From Pseudomonadota bacterium (GTDB lineage Bacteria > Myxococcota_A > Polyangia > GCA-2747355): a stretch of DNA of 64,000 nucleotides. How positions within the stretch are numbered: the first letter of the stretch is position 1; each line of letters begins with the position of its first letter. The position numbers and the translations under genes are program-made. The stretch lies in the NCBI GenBank assembly GCA_016702545.1, contig JADJDT010000005.1:62001-126000 (forward strand), read 5' to 3'. Below the pieces are notes generated by a model. That model was not told where the DNA came from. It was given only the letters and a program-made list of their open reading frames with translations, and did no database searches. Below are positions 18,914 to 28,260 of the stretch, one piece after another.

Positions 18914-21418
18914 ATGCTGCGCGCCGCGATGTCCTTCAGCGCCGCGAATGCCGCTCCGCCCCGCCTGCGCGCCTACCAGTGGGGGCTGGGGATCGTCTCC
19001 GCGGCGACGATGCTGCTGCAGATCAGCTGGACGCGCGCGCTCTCGGTGGCGCTCTGGTACCACTTCGCCTTCCTCGTGATCAGCACGGCGATGCTGGGCT
19101 TCGGCGTCAGCGGCGTGCTGCTGACGCTCGGCCGGCGCCGCTGGGCGGCCCTACCGCTCGACCACACGCTCTCCGTGCTTGCGGCGGCACAGGCGGCCGC
19201 CGCGCTGCTCGGCTTCCTCGTCGCCAACCACATCCCCTTCGCCCCCTTCGCCCTGCTCTCGGATCCGCACCAGCTACTCTATGGCCCGCTCTACGTGCTC
19301 GCGCTGGCGGCGCCCTTCGTCTGCAGCGGGCTGATCGCCGCGCTGCTGCTCGGTCGCCACCCGGCCCAGGCCGGCGGCATCTATCTCTTCGACCTCGTCG
19401 GCGCCGGCCTCGGTGCGTTGCTGCTGGTGGCGGTGATGCCGGCGGGCGTCTCGACGGCGATCGCCGCCAGCGCCGCCCTGGCCTGCGTCGCGGCGCTGAT
19501 CTTCGCCACCCGCCGGACGCGGGCTCCGGCTGCCGTCCTGCTGGTGCTCGCGCTAGGGCTGACGTGGGTGGCGGAGCAGGCGCTGCCGCTGCGCATCTCG
19601 CCGACCAAGCGTCTCGGCGCGCGCCCGATCGCCGAGGCCCTGGCGGGGCCCCAGCGGCTCTACACCGGCTGGAACACCTTTTCGCGCGTCGACGTGATCG
19701 CCCTGCGCCACAGCAGGATGATTGCGATCGACGCGGGCACCGCCTTCACGCGCCTACCGCGGGTCAACGGCCCACTCGCCACCCTGGGCCCCGTCGAGGA
19801 CGCCCACGCTCTGGCGCTGCGCCCGCGCCAGACGCGCAGCGCGCTGATCATCGGCTCGGGTGGCGGCGTGGAGGTGCTGGCAGCGCTGCGCAACGGCGTG
19901 CAGCGCGTCGTCGCGGTGGAGGTCAACCCGCTGATCAACGACTTGGTAAGCGGGCCGATGGCGCGCTACCTCGGCCACGCCTTCGCCGATCCCCGGGTCG
20001 AGCTCTACACCGACGAGGCCCGCAGCTTCATCTCACGCCATGCCGAACGCTATGACGCGATCATCGCCGCGCACACGATCAGCAACGCCGCGACCGCGGC
20101 CGGCGCGCTCAGCCTGGCCGAGAGCTATCTGCTGACGGTCGAGGCGCTCGCCAGCTGTCTCGACCACCTGAGCCCGCAGGGGCTGCTGTGGATCACCCGC
20201 CCGGAGCCTCAGCTCCCGCGCCTGGCCGCCACCGTGCGAGCGGCGCTCGACGCCCGTGGCGTCACCGAGCCCTGGCGTCACGTCGCGATCTACGCCGCCC
20301 CGACGGCCGACCGCAGCCCCAGCTTCTTCGGCGGGCTCTACGTCGGTGTTCGTCCGCTCCCCGAAGCGTGGCTGGCCGACGCCCGCCAGCGCCTCGCGGC
20401 GCACGCGCTGCGGGCGCTCTATCTGCCCGGTGACGCCGCGGGGCCGGCGATTTATCGCGCCGTGCTCCACAGCAACGCCTCGGGGCTGCAGGCGCTCTAC
20501 CGCAGCAGCCGCCGCGCGCTCGCGCCGACCAGCGACGATCGGCCCTTCTTCAACCAGCACGGACGCTGGGGCGCGTTGCGGTGGGCGGACGTCGCCGGGG
20601 CCTTCAGGCAAGAGCAGCGCGAGCGCATGGCGCTCGAGGATCAGCCGGTGGCCGAGGTCGTCCTGCTCGCCGTCCTGATGCAATCGCTGCTGCTCGCGCT
20701 GCTCCTGATCGTCGCGCCGCTGGCCCTGGGCCGCCGCGCCGGCGCCGTGCTCGACCGGGGCAGTCTGCCGCTGCTGCTCTACTTCTCGGCCCTCGGGCTG
20801 GGCTTCATGCTGGCGGAGGTGGCGCTGATCCAACGCCTGACCTTGTTTATCGGCCAGCCGGTCCACGCCTTCGCCACGGTGATAGGTGCCCTGCTGCTCA
20901 GCTCGGGCCTCGGCAGCGGTCTGAGCCAGCGCTGGGCCCCGACGGCTGCGACCCTGCGCCCACGCCTGCTCGCGCTGCTGGGGCTGATCATCGTCGCGCT
21001 GCTGAGCGTCAGCGGCGCCATCAGCTTACTGCTGCGCCACGCGCTCGCCTGGTCGCTGGGCGCGCGGCTGGTCACCGTCGGCGCGCTGCTCAGCCCCCTC
21101 GGCCTGCTGCTCGGCGCCGCGTTCCCGCTGGCGCTGCGACACACGGGGGCCAAGCGTCCGGGGCTGATCCCGTGGGCCTGGGGCCTCAACGCGGTCACCA
21201 GCGTCGTGGGCGCCGTGCTGGCCGTGATCGCGGCCACGATCATCGGCTTCAAAGGTGTCCTGGCGCTAGCCGCCGCGGTCTACGGCGGCGCTGCCTGCGC
21301 CTGGCTGTGGGAGTGCCGCAGGAGCGGTCCCGGGGGCGCTTGCGCCGAGCCTGCGACCCAGCCTGCGGGCGCGTCTCGCCCTGCGGCCTCCTTGCCGCAT
21401 GCCGATTCGATGCCGTAG
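18914..21418 (+). CDS. membrane-fused spermidine-synthase-like protein
   Basis: An 834-residue integral membrane protein. About six membrane segments (residues ~20-240) precede a Rossmann-type aminopropyl/methyltransferase-like domain with ALIIGSGGGVEVLAALRNG and VVAVEVNPLINDLV followed by the acidic segment YTDEARSFI; about seven further membrane segments follow from residue ~575. This matches the group annotated as fused MFS/spermidine synthase, common in Myxococcota; their reaction is not known and polyamine synthesis should not be assumed. The conserved Asp pairs of true spermidine synthases are not obvious. Start may be ATG 18914 or 18929. Its 3' end overlaps the upstream open frame of the small secreted protein gene. 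Confidence 0.8.
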   Translation: MLRAAMSFSAANAAPPRLRAYQWGLGIVSAATMLLQISWTRALSVALWYHFAFLVISTAMLGFGVSGVLLTLGRRRWAALPLDHTLSVLAAAQAAAALLGFLVANHIPFAPFALLSDPHQLLYGPLYVLALAAPFVCSGLIAALLLGRHPAQAGGIYLFDLVGAGLGALLLVAVMPAGVSTAIAASAALACVAALIFATRRTRAPAAVLLVLALGLTWVAEQALPLRISPTKRLGARPIAEALAGPQRLYTGWNTFSRVDVIALRHSRMIAIDAGTAFTRLPRVNGPLATLGPVEDAHALALRPRQTRSALIIGSGGGVEVLAALRNGVQRVVAVEVNPLINDLVSGPMARYLGHAFADPRVELYTDEARSFISRHAERYDAIIAAHTISNAATAAGALSLAESYLLTVEALASCLDHLSPQGLLWITRPEPQLPRLAATVRAALDARGVTEPWRHVAIYAAPTADRSPSFFGGLYVGVRPLPEAWLADARQRLAAHALRALYLPGDAAGPAIYRAVLHSNASGLQALYRSSRRALAPTSDDRPFFNQHGRWGALRWADVAGAFRQEQRERMALEDQPVAEVVLLAVLMQSLLLALLLIVAPLALGRRAGAVLDRGSLPLLLYFSALGLGFMLAEVALIQRLTLFIGQPVHAFATVIGALLLSSGLGSGLSQRWAPTAATLRPRLLALLGLIIVALLSVSGAISLLLRHALAWSLGARLVTVGALLSPLGLLLGAAFPLALRHTGAKRPGLIPWAWGLNAVTSVVGAVLAVIAATIIGFKGVLALAAAVYGGAACAWLWECRRSGPGGACAEPATQPAGASRPAASLPHADSMP

Positions 21419-21473
21419 ACTGGCGTCCGAATCGGCACCACAGTCGCTGCGCCACTCCCCGGACGAGGTCCCC

Positions 21474-22010
21474 TTGTCACGCTCCTTCTCGGCTCGGATC
21501 GTGCTCGCCTTACTTGCCAGCGTGCTCGGCGGCGCCGGCACGGGCTGTCTGCCCACCACCTCGGAGGCCGCCTTTACGGGCGGCCGCGGCAAGAAGCTCT
21601 GTCAGGGCGTGTTCCAGACCTGCCTCGGCAAGCGCGCCGGCTGCACGCTCGACAGCGACAGCTACCTCGAGGGCGTCTTCCCGGGCGGCCAATCCGTGCT
21701 GGTGGAGACCGCCCCGGGCGACTGGACGATCAAGGTCGTGCTCTTCCTCGCGCCGGACGGCGAGGGCCGCTCGCCCGGCTTCGAGACCGAGGTCAACTGG
21801 TATGAGCCCGGCTGCACCGACCAATACCGCTACCAACTCTCGCGCGAGATTGGCGCCCTGGATCTCTTCCAGCGCGCGGGCGCGGACAATGTCTTCTCGG
21901 TCGAGCAGACCGTGATCGAGCCTGGCGACCACCTCGTCGAGGTCTACTCGGACGCCACCTCGCGCTACCTCCTGCGGGTCGAGGTCACCCGCGTCGAGGG
22001 CACGATCTGA
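21474..22010 (+). CDS. small secreted protein of unknown function
   Basis: Not assigned to a family. A TTG start at 21474, preceded by GACGAGG, gives a basic start and hydrophobic leader (FSARIVLALLASVLGGAGTGC), which could be a lipoprotein signal although the residues before Cys are not ideal. The mature ~150 residues have cysteines (KKLCQGVFQTCLGKRAGCTLDSDSY written in shorter parts: CQGVFQTC, RAGCTLD) and a beta-rich ending (VIEPGDHLVEVYSD, YLLRVEVTRVEG), resembling a small beta-sandwich. It lies between the spermidine-synthase-like gene and the DUF6178-like gene on the same strand. Confidence 0.65.
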   Translation: MSRSFSARIVLALLASVLGGAGTGCLPTTSEAAFTGGRGKKLCQGVFQTCLGKRAGCTLDSDSYLEGVFPGGQSVLVETAPGDWTIKVVLFLAPDGEGRSPGFETEVNWYEPGCTDQYRYQLSREIGALDLFQRAGADNVFSVEQTVIEPGDHLVEVYSDATSRYLLRVEVTRVEGTI

Positions 22011-22074
22011 CGCGATCGCCCAAGCACGGCCACGGCGCCCTGCAGGGGCGTCCGGCGGCACCCTGGAGTCACTG

Positions 22075-23724
22075 ATGACAGACGCCCGGCGGACGGCGCT
22101 GCGGTTGATTGACGGCCCCCAGGGCCGGCTGGATGGCCCCACGAACGACGCGGCGTTGGCCGAGCGCATCGAGGCGCTGGTCCAACAGCCGGGGGCCGTG
22201 CAACAGCTCACGCCCCTCGAACTGCACCGGCTGACGCGGCGGGCCGGCCCGCTCGAGAGCCTCCCGCTGCTCGAGCTGGCGCGCGGCGAGCAAGTGCGCG
22301 ACGTGATGGACCTGCAGGTCTGGCGCGACCCCGCCAACCTCGATTGCACCCTGCTGCTGGAGTGGATGTCGGCGCTGACCCAGCTCTCCGACGGGGCCTT
22401 CCGCCGCCACTACCGCGCACTCGATGTCGAGGTGATCGCGCTGCTGCTGCTGCGCACCACGAAGATCTTCCTGCTGCAGGAGGACGAGCAGCCCGATGAG
22501 CCCGAGGGTCGGTTCTTCTCGACGCCGGACGGCTGGTTCGTGCTCGATCTCGTCGGCGACAACGAAACGCAGAACGACCAGCTCGCGGCGTTCATCGGCG
22601 CGCTCTACCGCGAGGCCCCGGACGACGCGCGGCGCCTGCTGCACAACGTCATCGCCGAGCTGCCGACCGAGCTCGAGGAGACGGCGGCGCGCTGGCGCCG
22701 TGGTCGCCTCGAGGATCTCGGCTTCAGCGACGCCAACGAGGCGCTGCGCATCTACGCCTACCTCGATCCGACGCAGGTCAGCCCGGAGAGCGACGGCACG
22801 GCCGACCAGCCGCTGCGCGCCGATCCGGAGCCGACGGGACAAGGCGAGGTGGCGACGGTGGTGCCGCCCGACCCCACCTGCTTCTGGAACCGTGGGCTGG
22901 CGGAGGTCGAGGACGACGACGAGCGGCGACGCCTGGGCGCCGCCCTCGTCTCGCTCTGCAACCTCAACCTCGCGGCCGACCGCGTCGACCCCAGCGACCT
23001 GGAGCGCGTCAATCGCACCCTGGAGCACCTGCGCGGCCGGCTCAGCCTCGGGCTGGAGCTGCTCAGCCGGGGCACCCCCGCGGCCGCGCCCGCCGCGCTC
23101 CGCCAGGTCGCGTTGATGCGCATCGCGCGCCTCGGGCATAGCCTCGTGCTGCAACAGCAGCGCCGCGTCCTGCCCCTGCTGCGCACGGGCCAGCTGGCCC
23201 ACGGCAGCGATCGCCTCGGCCTGCTCGACACCACCTGGCACGAGCCAATCGCTGCGCTGCTCGCCACGCCACCGCTGCACGCGCCACCGCGTGGCCCGCG
23301 CCGGCCCTTCGCCGCCCGCGCGGAGCTCGAGACCCTCGCCGCGTCGATCGACGAGCTGGTCGTGGCGCTGCAGCTCGTGCCGCCCGACCTGCGTCCCGCG
23401 CCCCTGCCGGCCACTGCCACGCTCGGCACGCTCTTCTGCACCGCGGCCGTCAACGAGGCCTTGGGCCGCCAGGGGGCGCTCGACCGCGCGGCGCTCCACA
23501 CGCTGCGCGACCGGCTCGCGGCGACGGAGGGCCCCGACGCGGCGCTGGGCGCGGCGGCCGAGCGGGTCGCGGCAGCCCGCTTGGGTGCAGCACCCTCGGC
23601 GACGGCCCTGGCCCTCGTCAACGGCTGGCTGGTGGCGCTCCACCGCGAGCTGAGCGCGCTGACCGACGTCGTGATCGACCCGCGTTTCGTCAAGCGCGTC
23701 TGGGTGGCCACGGAGCTGCGATGA
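22075..23724 (+). CDS. DUF6178-like cytoplasmic protein
   Basis: A 549-residue soluble protein without signal or membrane segments. Its N-terminal part, with LTPLELHRLTRRAG, LPLLELARGEQVRDVMDLQVW and the run ending FFSTPDGWFVLDLVGD, resembles DUF6178 proteins known from Desulfobacterota and Myxococcota; function unknown. Many short helices and an acidic midsection (AEVEDDDERRRLGAALVSL). The stop codon overlaps the start of the ABC ATPase gene (ATGA), so the two are translationally coupled; a role linked to the exporter is suggested only by this arrangement. Family assignment is from memory of the motif and is moderate. Confidence 0.7.
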   Translation: MTDARRTALRLIDGPQGRLDGPTNDAALAERIEALVQQPGAVQQLTPLELHRLTRRAGPLESLPLLELARGEQVRDVMDLQVWRDPANLDCTLLLEWMSALTQLSDGAFRRHYRALDVEVIALLLLRTTKIFLLQEDEQPDEPEGRFFSTPDGWFVLDLVGDNETQNDQLAAFIGALYREAPDDARRLLHNVIAELPTELEETAARWRRGRLEDLGFSDANEALRIYAYLDPTQVSPESDGTADQPLRADPEPTGQGEVATVVPPDPTCFWNRGLAEVEDDDERRRLGAALVSLCNLNLAADRVDPSDLERVNRTLEHLRGRLSLGLELLSRGTPAAAPAALRQVALMRIARLGHSLVLQQQRRVLPLLRTGQLAHGSDRLGLLDTTWHEPIAALLATPPLHAPPRGPRRPFAARAELETLAASIDELVVALQLVPPDLRPAPLPATATLGTLFCTAAVNEALGRQGALDRAALHTLRDRLAATEGPDAALGAAAERVAAARLGAAPSATALALVNGWLVALHRELSALTDVVIDPRFVKRVWVATELR

Positions 23725-24731
23725 TCCAGCGGCTGCTCACCGACACCTACCCCGCGGCCGGCGCCGGGCCAATGGTGCAGGTGCGCAAGCTGAGCAAGCA
23801 CTTCGGCCGCGTCCAGGCGCTCCGCGAGCTGACCTTCGAGCTCCGGCGGGGCGAGGTGCTCGGCTTCCTCGGCCCCAACGGCGCCGGGAAGACCACGACG
23901 CTACGACTGCTCACGGGCTACCTCCGGCCCACCTCGGGCCAGGCCCTGGTCGCCGGCTACGATGTGCACGAGCAGTCGCTCGAGGTGCGGCGCCAGCTCG
24001 GCGTCGTCAGCGAGGACACGCCGCTCTCGCCGGAGATGACGCCACTCGAACACCTCCAGTTCGTCGCCGAGCTGCGCCGCATCGACCCGCGCGCCCGCGA
24101 GCAGCGCATCGGCGACGCGGTGGAGGTCTGCGGGCTCTTCGACGTGCTCACCCGCGCTACCGGCGAGCTCTCGAAGGGCCTGCGGCAACGCGTCGGGCTG
24201 GCGTTGGCGCTGCTGCACGACCCGGCGATCCTGCTGCTCGACGAGCCGACCAGCGGTCTCGACCCCAACCAGATCCGGGAGCTGCGCGAGCTGATCCGCG
24301 CGATCGGGCGCCACAAAACGGTGATTCTCTCGACCCATGTGCTCTCCGAGGTGCAAGCCACCTGCAGCCGCGTCTTGATCATCAGCGACGGCGAGATCGT
24401 GGCCGACGGTGAGCCCCACGCGCTCGCCGCGCAGCACGCGGGTGCCAGCTACCAGCTGCTCGTAGAGGGCGGCCACGAGGACGGCGCGGCGATCGTGGCC
24501 GCGCTGCGAGGACTGCCGGGGGTCGAGCAGGTGGCCCTCGCGCCGCTGGTCGGCGCCGGCGCGATGCCGCCCCGCGGCGCCGTCTCCGTGAGCGTGCGCG
24601 CCCTGCCCGACCGCACCGACCTGCGACGCGAATTGTTCTGCTGCGCACGCGACCACGGTTGGGTCTTGCTCGAGCTGCACCGGCCGCCGGCCACCCTCGA
24701 GGATGTCTTTCGCCGGCTGACCGCCGACTAG
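23721..24731 (+). CDS. ABC transporter ATPase, GldA-like
   Basis: ATP-binding subunit of an ABC-2 type exporter, 336 residues. Walker A GPNGAGKTTT near 53-62, the Q-loop region VVSEDTPLSPEMTPLEHLQF, signature LSKGLRQRVGLA, Walker B ILLLDEPTSGLDPNQI and the H-loop STHVLSE are all intact. The C-terminal ~90 residues form the extra domain typical of drug/gliding exporters. The ATG at 23721 overlaps the previous stop; an internal ATG (MVQVRKLSKHFGR, about 23772) is the alternative. Next to permease, GldG-like and DUF4340 genes, so it energises that complex. The resemblance is to the Gld/ABC-2 group rather than uptake systems. Confidence 0.93.
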   Translation: MIQRLLTDTYPAAGAGPMVQVRKLSKHFGRVQALRELTFELRRGEVLGFLGPNGAGKTTTLRLLTGYLRPTSGQALVAGYDVHEQSLEVRRQLGVVSEDTPLSPEMTPLEHLQFVAELRRIDPRAREQRIGDAVEVCGLFDVLTRATGELSKGLRQRVGLALALLHDPAILLLDEPTSGLDPNQIRELRELIRAIGRHKTVILSTHVLSEVQATCSRVLIISDGEIVADGEPHALAAQHAGASYQLLVEGGHEDGAAIVAALRGLPGVEQVALAPLVGAGAMPPRGAVSVSVRALPDRTDLRRELFCCARDHGWVLLELHRPPATLEDVFRRLTAD

Positions 24732-24769
24732 CCGCCACCGGGCGCCCTAACGACCGAAGGAACGAGGCG

Positions 24770-25480
24770 ATGCACGGCACCTGGGTCATTGCGCGGCGCG
24801 AGCTGGCCAGCTATTCCGCTGCCCCCGTCGCCTACGTCACGGTGACGGTCTTCTTGGGCGTGGTGGGCTATGCCTTCTTCGGCCAGGTCTTCAGCGCGGG
24901 GGAGACCTCGCTGCGCGATTTTTTCGCGCTCTGCCCGCGGCTCTTTCTGCTGCTGGCGCCGGCCTTGACGATGCGCCTGCTGGCGGAGGAGCGGCGCGGC
25001 AAGACCCTCGAGGTGCTGCTCGCCCTGCCGATCACCGAGTGGGAGGTGGTGCTCGGCAAGCACCTGGCCGCGCTCGTGGTCCTCGCGGTCGCGCTGCTGC
25101 CGACGCTGGCCTACCCGCTGGCCCTCAGCCAGCTCGGCGAGCTCGACTGGGGCCCCGTCACCGCGGGCTACCTTGGTCTGCTGCTGCTGGCGGCCACCTA
25201 CCTGGCCCTGGGGCTGCTGGCTTCGAGCTGGACCTCGAGCCAGACGCTGGCCCTCGTCGGAGCCCTGGCGCTTTCGCTGCCGCTCTACGTCGTCGGTGAG
25301 CTCGCCGAGCTGCTACCGCCGAGCCAGCGCGAGCTGCCGCGCTTCCTCGACCTCGGCCGCCACTTCGACAACCTGGCGCGCGGGATCGTCGACAGCCGTG
25401 ACCTGGTCTACTACCTCACGCTGACCTTCGGCTGCCTGTTTCTCGCGACGCGCTCGCTCGAGCAGCGAGAGCGAGGCTAG
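24770..25480 (+). CDS. ABC-2 type permease, GldF-like
   Basis: Inner-membrane permease of about 236 residues with six predicted helices. It begins MHGTWVIARRELASYSAAPVAYV, the standard opening of GldF-type ABC-2 permeases, and contains FFALCPRLFLLLAPALTMRLLAEE and RGKTLEVLLALPITEWEVVLGK written in parts, a very characteristic stretch. The ATG at 24770 has GAAGGAACGAGG directly upstream. It is 38 bases after the ATPase gene and 11 bases before the GldG-like gene, so it belongs to one operon. Substrate unknown. Confidence 0.92.
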   Translation: MHGTWVIARRELASYSAAPVAYVTVTVFLGVVGYAFFGQVFSAGETSLRDFFALCPRLFLLLAPALTMRLLAEERRGKTLEVLLALPITEWEVVLGKHLAALVVLAVALLPTLAYPLALSQLGELDWGPVTAGYLGLLLLAATYLALGLLASSWTSSQTLALVGALALSLPLYVVGELAELLPPSQRELPRFLDLGRHFDNLARGIVDSRDLVYYLTLTFGCLFLATRSLEQRERG

Positions 25481-25491
25481 CGGCCGACGCC

Positions 25492-27138
25492 ATGCTTCTA
25501 CCGATCCCAGGACCACGCCCCCACCGCGGCGCCTACACGCTGCTCGTGTTGGGCAGCCTGGTGCTCGCCAACCTGATCGCCGGCCAGCGCTTCTTCCGCC
25601 TCGACCTGACCGCTGATCGGCACTTCAGCCTCGATCCGGCCTCCGAGCAGCTCGCGAGGGCGCTCTCCGACCGCCTGACGATCAAGCTCTTCTTCAGCCG
25701 CGACCTGCCGCCGGCGGCCGCCGCGCTCGGCCGCAGCACCCTCGACCTGCTGCTCGAGTACGCCGCCGTCGCGCGCGGGAAGATCACCGTTCAGGTCGTG
25801 GACCCCGGACTCTCGCCGCAGGGGCAGCGCGAGGCGGCCCGCGCCAAGATCCCACCGCTCCAGCTGGGCCTCCGCTCGCGCACCAAGCGCAGCGTCCAGC
25901 TCGGCTACCTGGGCGTCTCCTTGCAGTACGGCGGCCACATCGAGTCGCTGCCCAAGGTGCTGAGCGTCGCCGACCTGGAGTATCGGCTCAGCGCGGCGAT
26001 CAAGCGGCTGCTCCAGCCGACAGCGCTTCACGTGGGGTTCAGCGCCGGTCACGACGAGCCGACGCTCTCGCAGGGCCTGACGGCGGCGGCGCGAGCCCTC
26101 AGCGACTATCGGCTCTCGACCGTCCCGCTCGGGCCCGGCGCGCCCCCGCTTCCGGACGACCTCGACGTTCTGATCGTCGTCTCCCCGCGGGGGCCCTTCG
26201 CGCCGCCCGCCCAGCGCGAGCTCGATGCGCTGCTGATGCGCGGCAAGGCCCTGATCCTGCTGCTCGACCATGCGACCCTCCCGCCCTTCGCGACCATCTC
26301 CAGCGCGGGCCACTTGACCGTCCGTGCGGAGGCGCGCCAGACCGGCCTCGCGCGGCAGCTCGCCCACTACGGCATCGAGCTCGGCACCCAGCCGATCCTC
26401 GACGCTCAGACCCGCGCGCTGCCGCTGGCGATGTCGCGAGACCGCGCGCTGCTGGTCCACAATCCCGTCTTCCCGCTGATCACCGACCTCGCCTACGACA
26501 ATCCCGCCACACGCACGCTGCGTGAACTCGTGCTGGTGCTGCCCACGGCCGTCGTCCCGGCCCGCGCCCGGACGACCCGCGCGTGCTCCAGCACCGTGCT
26601 GGCCCGCAGCTCGCCCGCGAGCTGGCGCCACGACGGCGAGCTGCTCTTCGACCCGCGGCAAACGGCGCCGGCGCGCGCCCCCCGCGGCCCCTTCGCGCTG
26701 GCCCTCCATCGACAGGGCGTGTTCCCCAGCTTCTTCACCGCCGAGCGCTACAGCCTGCCCTCGGCGCAGCTCGTGGTCTGGGGTGACGGCGAGTTCGTCC
26801 AGGACCGCTACCTTGCCACCAGCCCGACCGGGCTGCTGCTGCTGCGCAACTTGGTCGACTTCGTCAGCGGCGATGACGAGCTGATCGCGCTGCGCAGCAA
26901 GCAACAACTGCGGCGCCCGCTGCGGCAGATCGACGAGTCCGCCGCGCGTCTGCTGCAGCACGCGACTGGACTGGGCCTGCCCCTGCTGGTGCTGCTGCTC
27001 GGGCTCGCCTCCTGGTACCTGCGCCAGCGGCGGCGCGGCCGTGCGGCGGCGGCGCTGATCGCCAGCCGCGCGCGTTGGTCCCTTGCACCACCGCCCCGCG
27101 CTGCAGCGGCCGACCCCCCTTCGCCCCCACAGGCCTGA
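25492..27138 (+). CDS. GldG-like ABC auxiliary protein
   Basis: A 548-residue membrane protein with one N-terminal helix (YTLLVLGSLVLANLIAG), a large extracytoplasmic region and a C-terminal helix (GLGLPLLVLLLGLASWYL) followed by a basic tail. Family marks are RFFRLDLTADRHFSLDPASEQLARAL in parts, VQVVDPGL, the AAIKRLLQP segment before the GHDEPTLSQG motif, and VVWGDGEFVQD near the end. GldG-type proteins pair with GldA/F in gliding-type or polysaccharide-related exporters. The position between permease and DUF4340 genes is the conserved order in delta-type proteobacteria. Coordinates follow the ATG 11 bases after the permease stop. Confidence 0.9.
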   Translation: MLLPIPGPRPHRGAYTLLVLGSLVLANLIAGQRFFRLDLTADRHFSLDPASEQLARALSDRLTIKLFFSRDLPPAAAALGRSTLDLLLEYAAVARGKITVQVVDPGLSPQGQREAARAKIPPLQLGLRSRTKRSVQLGYLGVSLQYGGHIESLPKVLSVADLEYRLSAAIKRLLQPTALHVGFSAGHDEPTLSQGLTAAARALSDYRLSTVPLGPGAPPLPDDLDVLIVVSPRGPFAPPAQRELDALLMRGKALILLLDHATLPPFATISSAGHLTVRAEARQTGLARQLAHYGIELGTQPILDAQTRALPLAMSRDRALLVHNPVFPLITDLAYDNPATRTLRELVLVLPTAVVPARARTTRACSSTVLARSSPASWRHDGELLFDPRQTAPARAPRGPFALALHRQGVFPSFFTAERYSLPSAQLVVWGDGEFVQDRYLATSPTGLLLLRNLVDFVSGDDELIALRSKQQLRRPLRQIDESAARLLQHATGLGLPLLVLLLGLASWYLRQRRRGRAAAALIASRARWSLAPPPRAAAADPPSPPQA

Positions 27139-27147
27139 GGTCCGCCG

Positions 27148-28203
27148 ATGAGACACCGCTCGCGCACGTGGCTCGCGCTGATCGCCTTCATCGGCTTGCT
27201 GGGCGTCTGGCTCGTGCTCGAGCGCACGGCCGACCGTCCGCCCGCACCCGCTGCGGCGCGCACGCGGCTCTTCGCCGCGTTCAGCCCCAGCGCGGTCACG
27301 CGGATCGTACTCAGCGGCCCAGCGGGAGCGATCACCCTCGAGCGCGCGGCGGATCCGCGCGGCGCCTGGCAGCTGGTCCTCCCGCTGCGGGCGCCGGCCG
27401 ATCGTCAGGCCGTCGCTCGGCTGCTCGCGGCCCTCGCTGACCTGCGGCTCGGCGATCCCGTCACCGCCCGACTCGACCGCCAGGGCGCGCTCGGCGTCGA
27501 CCAAGCCACGGCGACCCGGGTGCGCCTGCTGGCGGGGTCCCGACTGCTGGCCGACCTCTTCGTCGGCCACCTGATCGATGGCCATACGATGGTGCGAGCG
27601 ACGAACGACGAGCACGTGCTGCAGGCCATCGGCAACCTACCGGCGCTCACGGTGCCCTCCGCAGGCTTCTGGCGCGATCACCGGATCGTGGACTTCGCTC
27701 CCGATGATGCCCGGCGGCTGGCCCTCGACGGCCCCGCCGGAACCCTGCGGCTGCGGCGCGAGACCGCCACGACGCCGTGGCTCGCCGAGGGCGCGACACC
27801 CGCCCCAGATCCCGACGCGGTCCGGGCCTGGCTCGCGGCGCTCGCCGCGCTGAGGGCCGAGAGCTTCCTCGACCCTGCCGACCTCGCCACCGCGCGCGCC
27901 CTGGCCACCCCGCTGGCCCGCCTCCGCCTCGAGCTGGCAGCTGGCACCGCGGTCCGGGCAGGCACCGCGGTCCGGGCAGCGGGCACCGCAGTCCAAGGCG
28001 CGCCAGCCGCGAGCGCGCCGGCCCTGACCCTGACCCTGGCGCGAGCGCACCATCCCGAGGACGACGGCTACCTGGTGCGGCGCGACGATCGCCCGCAGGT
28101 CTACCTGATCTCGGCCGCCGACGCTCTGGCCATCACGGGCGGCGGGATCGTCGTCTCCCCTGCTCGCCGCCCCGTCGGCACCGCCGCCTCCCCGCGCCGC
28201 TGA
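27148..28203 (+). CDS. DUF4340 domain protein of the Gld-type operon
   Basis: A 351-residue protein with one N-terminal membrane helix (WLALIAFIGLLGVWLVLE), then an extracytoplasmic domain. Features of DUF4340 are FSPSAVTRIVLSGPAGAITLER, the short helix with RLLAALADLRL, and FWRDHRIVDFAPDDARRLAL. The downstream half carries a threefold repeat GTAVRAGTAVRAAGTAVQG (bases about 27942-27999), probably a slippage product. DUF4340 genes typically end such GldA/F/G operons and this one begins 9 bases after the GldG-like gene. Function unknown; likely a partner of the exporter in the periplasm. Confidence 0.88.
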   Translation: MRHRSRTWLALIAFIGLLGVWLVLERTADRPPAPAAARTRLFAAFSPSAVTRIVLSGPAGAITLERAADPRGAWQLVLPLRAPADRQAVARLLAALADLRLGDPVTARLDRQGALGVDQATATRVRLLAGSRLLADLFVGHLIDGHTMVRATNDEHVLQAIGNLPALTVPSAGFWRDHRIVDFAPDDARRLALDGPAGTLRLRRETATTPWLAEGATPAPDPDAVRAWLAALAALRAESFLDPADLATARALATPLARLRLELAAGTAVRAGTAVRAAGTAVQGAPAASAPALTLTLARAHHPEDDGYLVRRDDRPQVYLISAADALAITGGGIVVSPARRPVGTAASPRR

Positions 28204-28260
28204 AGCGGCGCGACACCTGCGGCGAAGAGCACCGCGCCCCGAGGCTCGGAGACTCCCAGC

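Noticed and set aside
18914..21418. True spermidine synthase
   Set aside because: Only the Rossmann core is alike; catalytic Asp residues and the small soluble architecture are absent.
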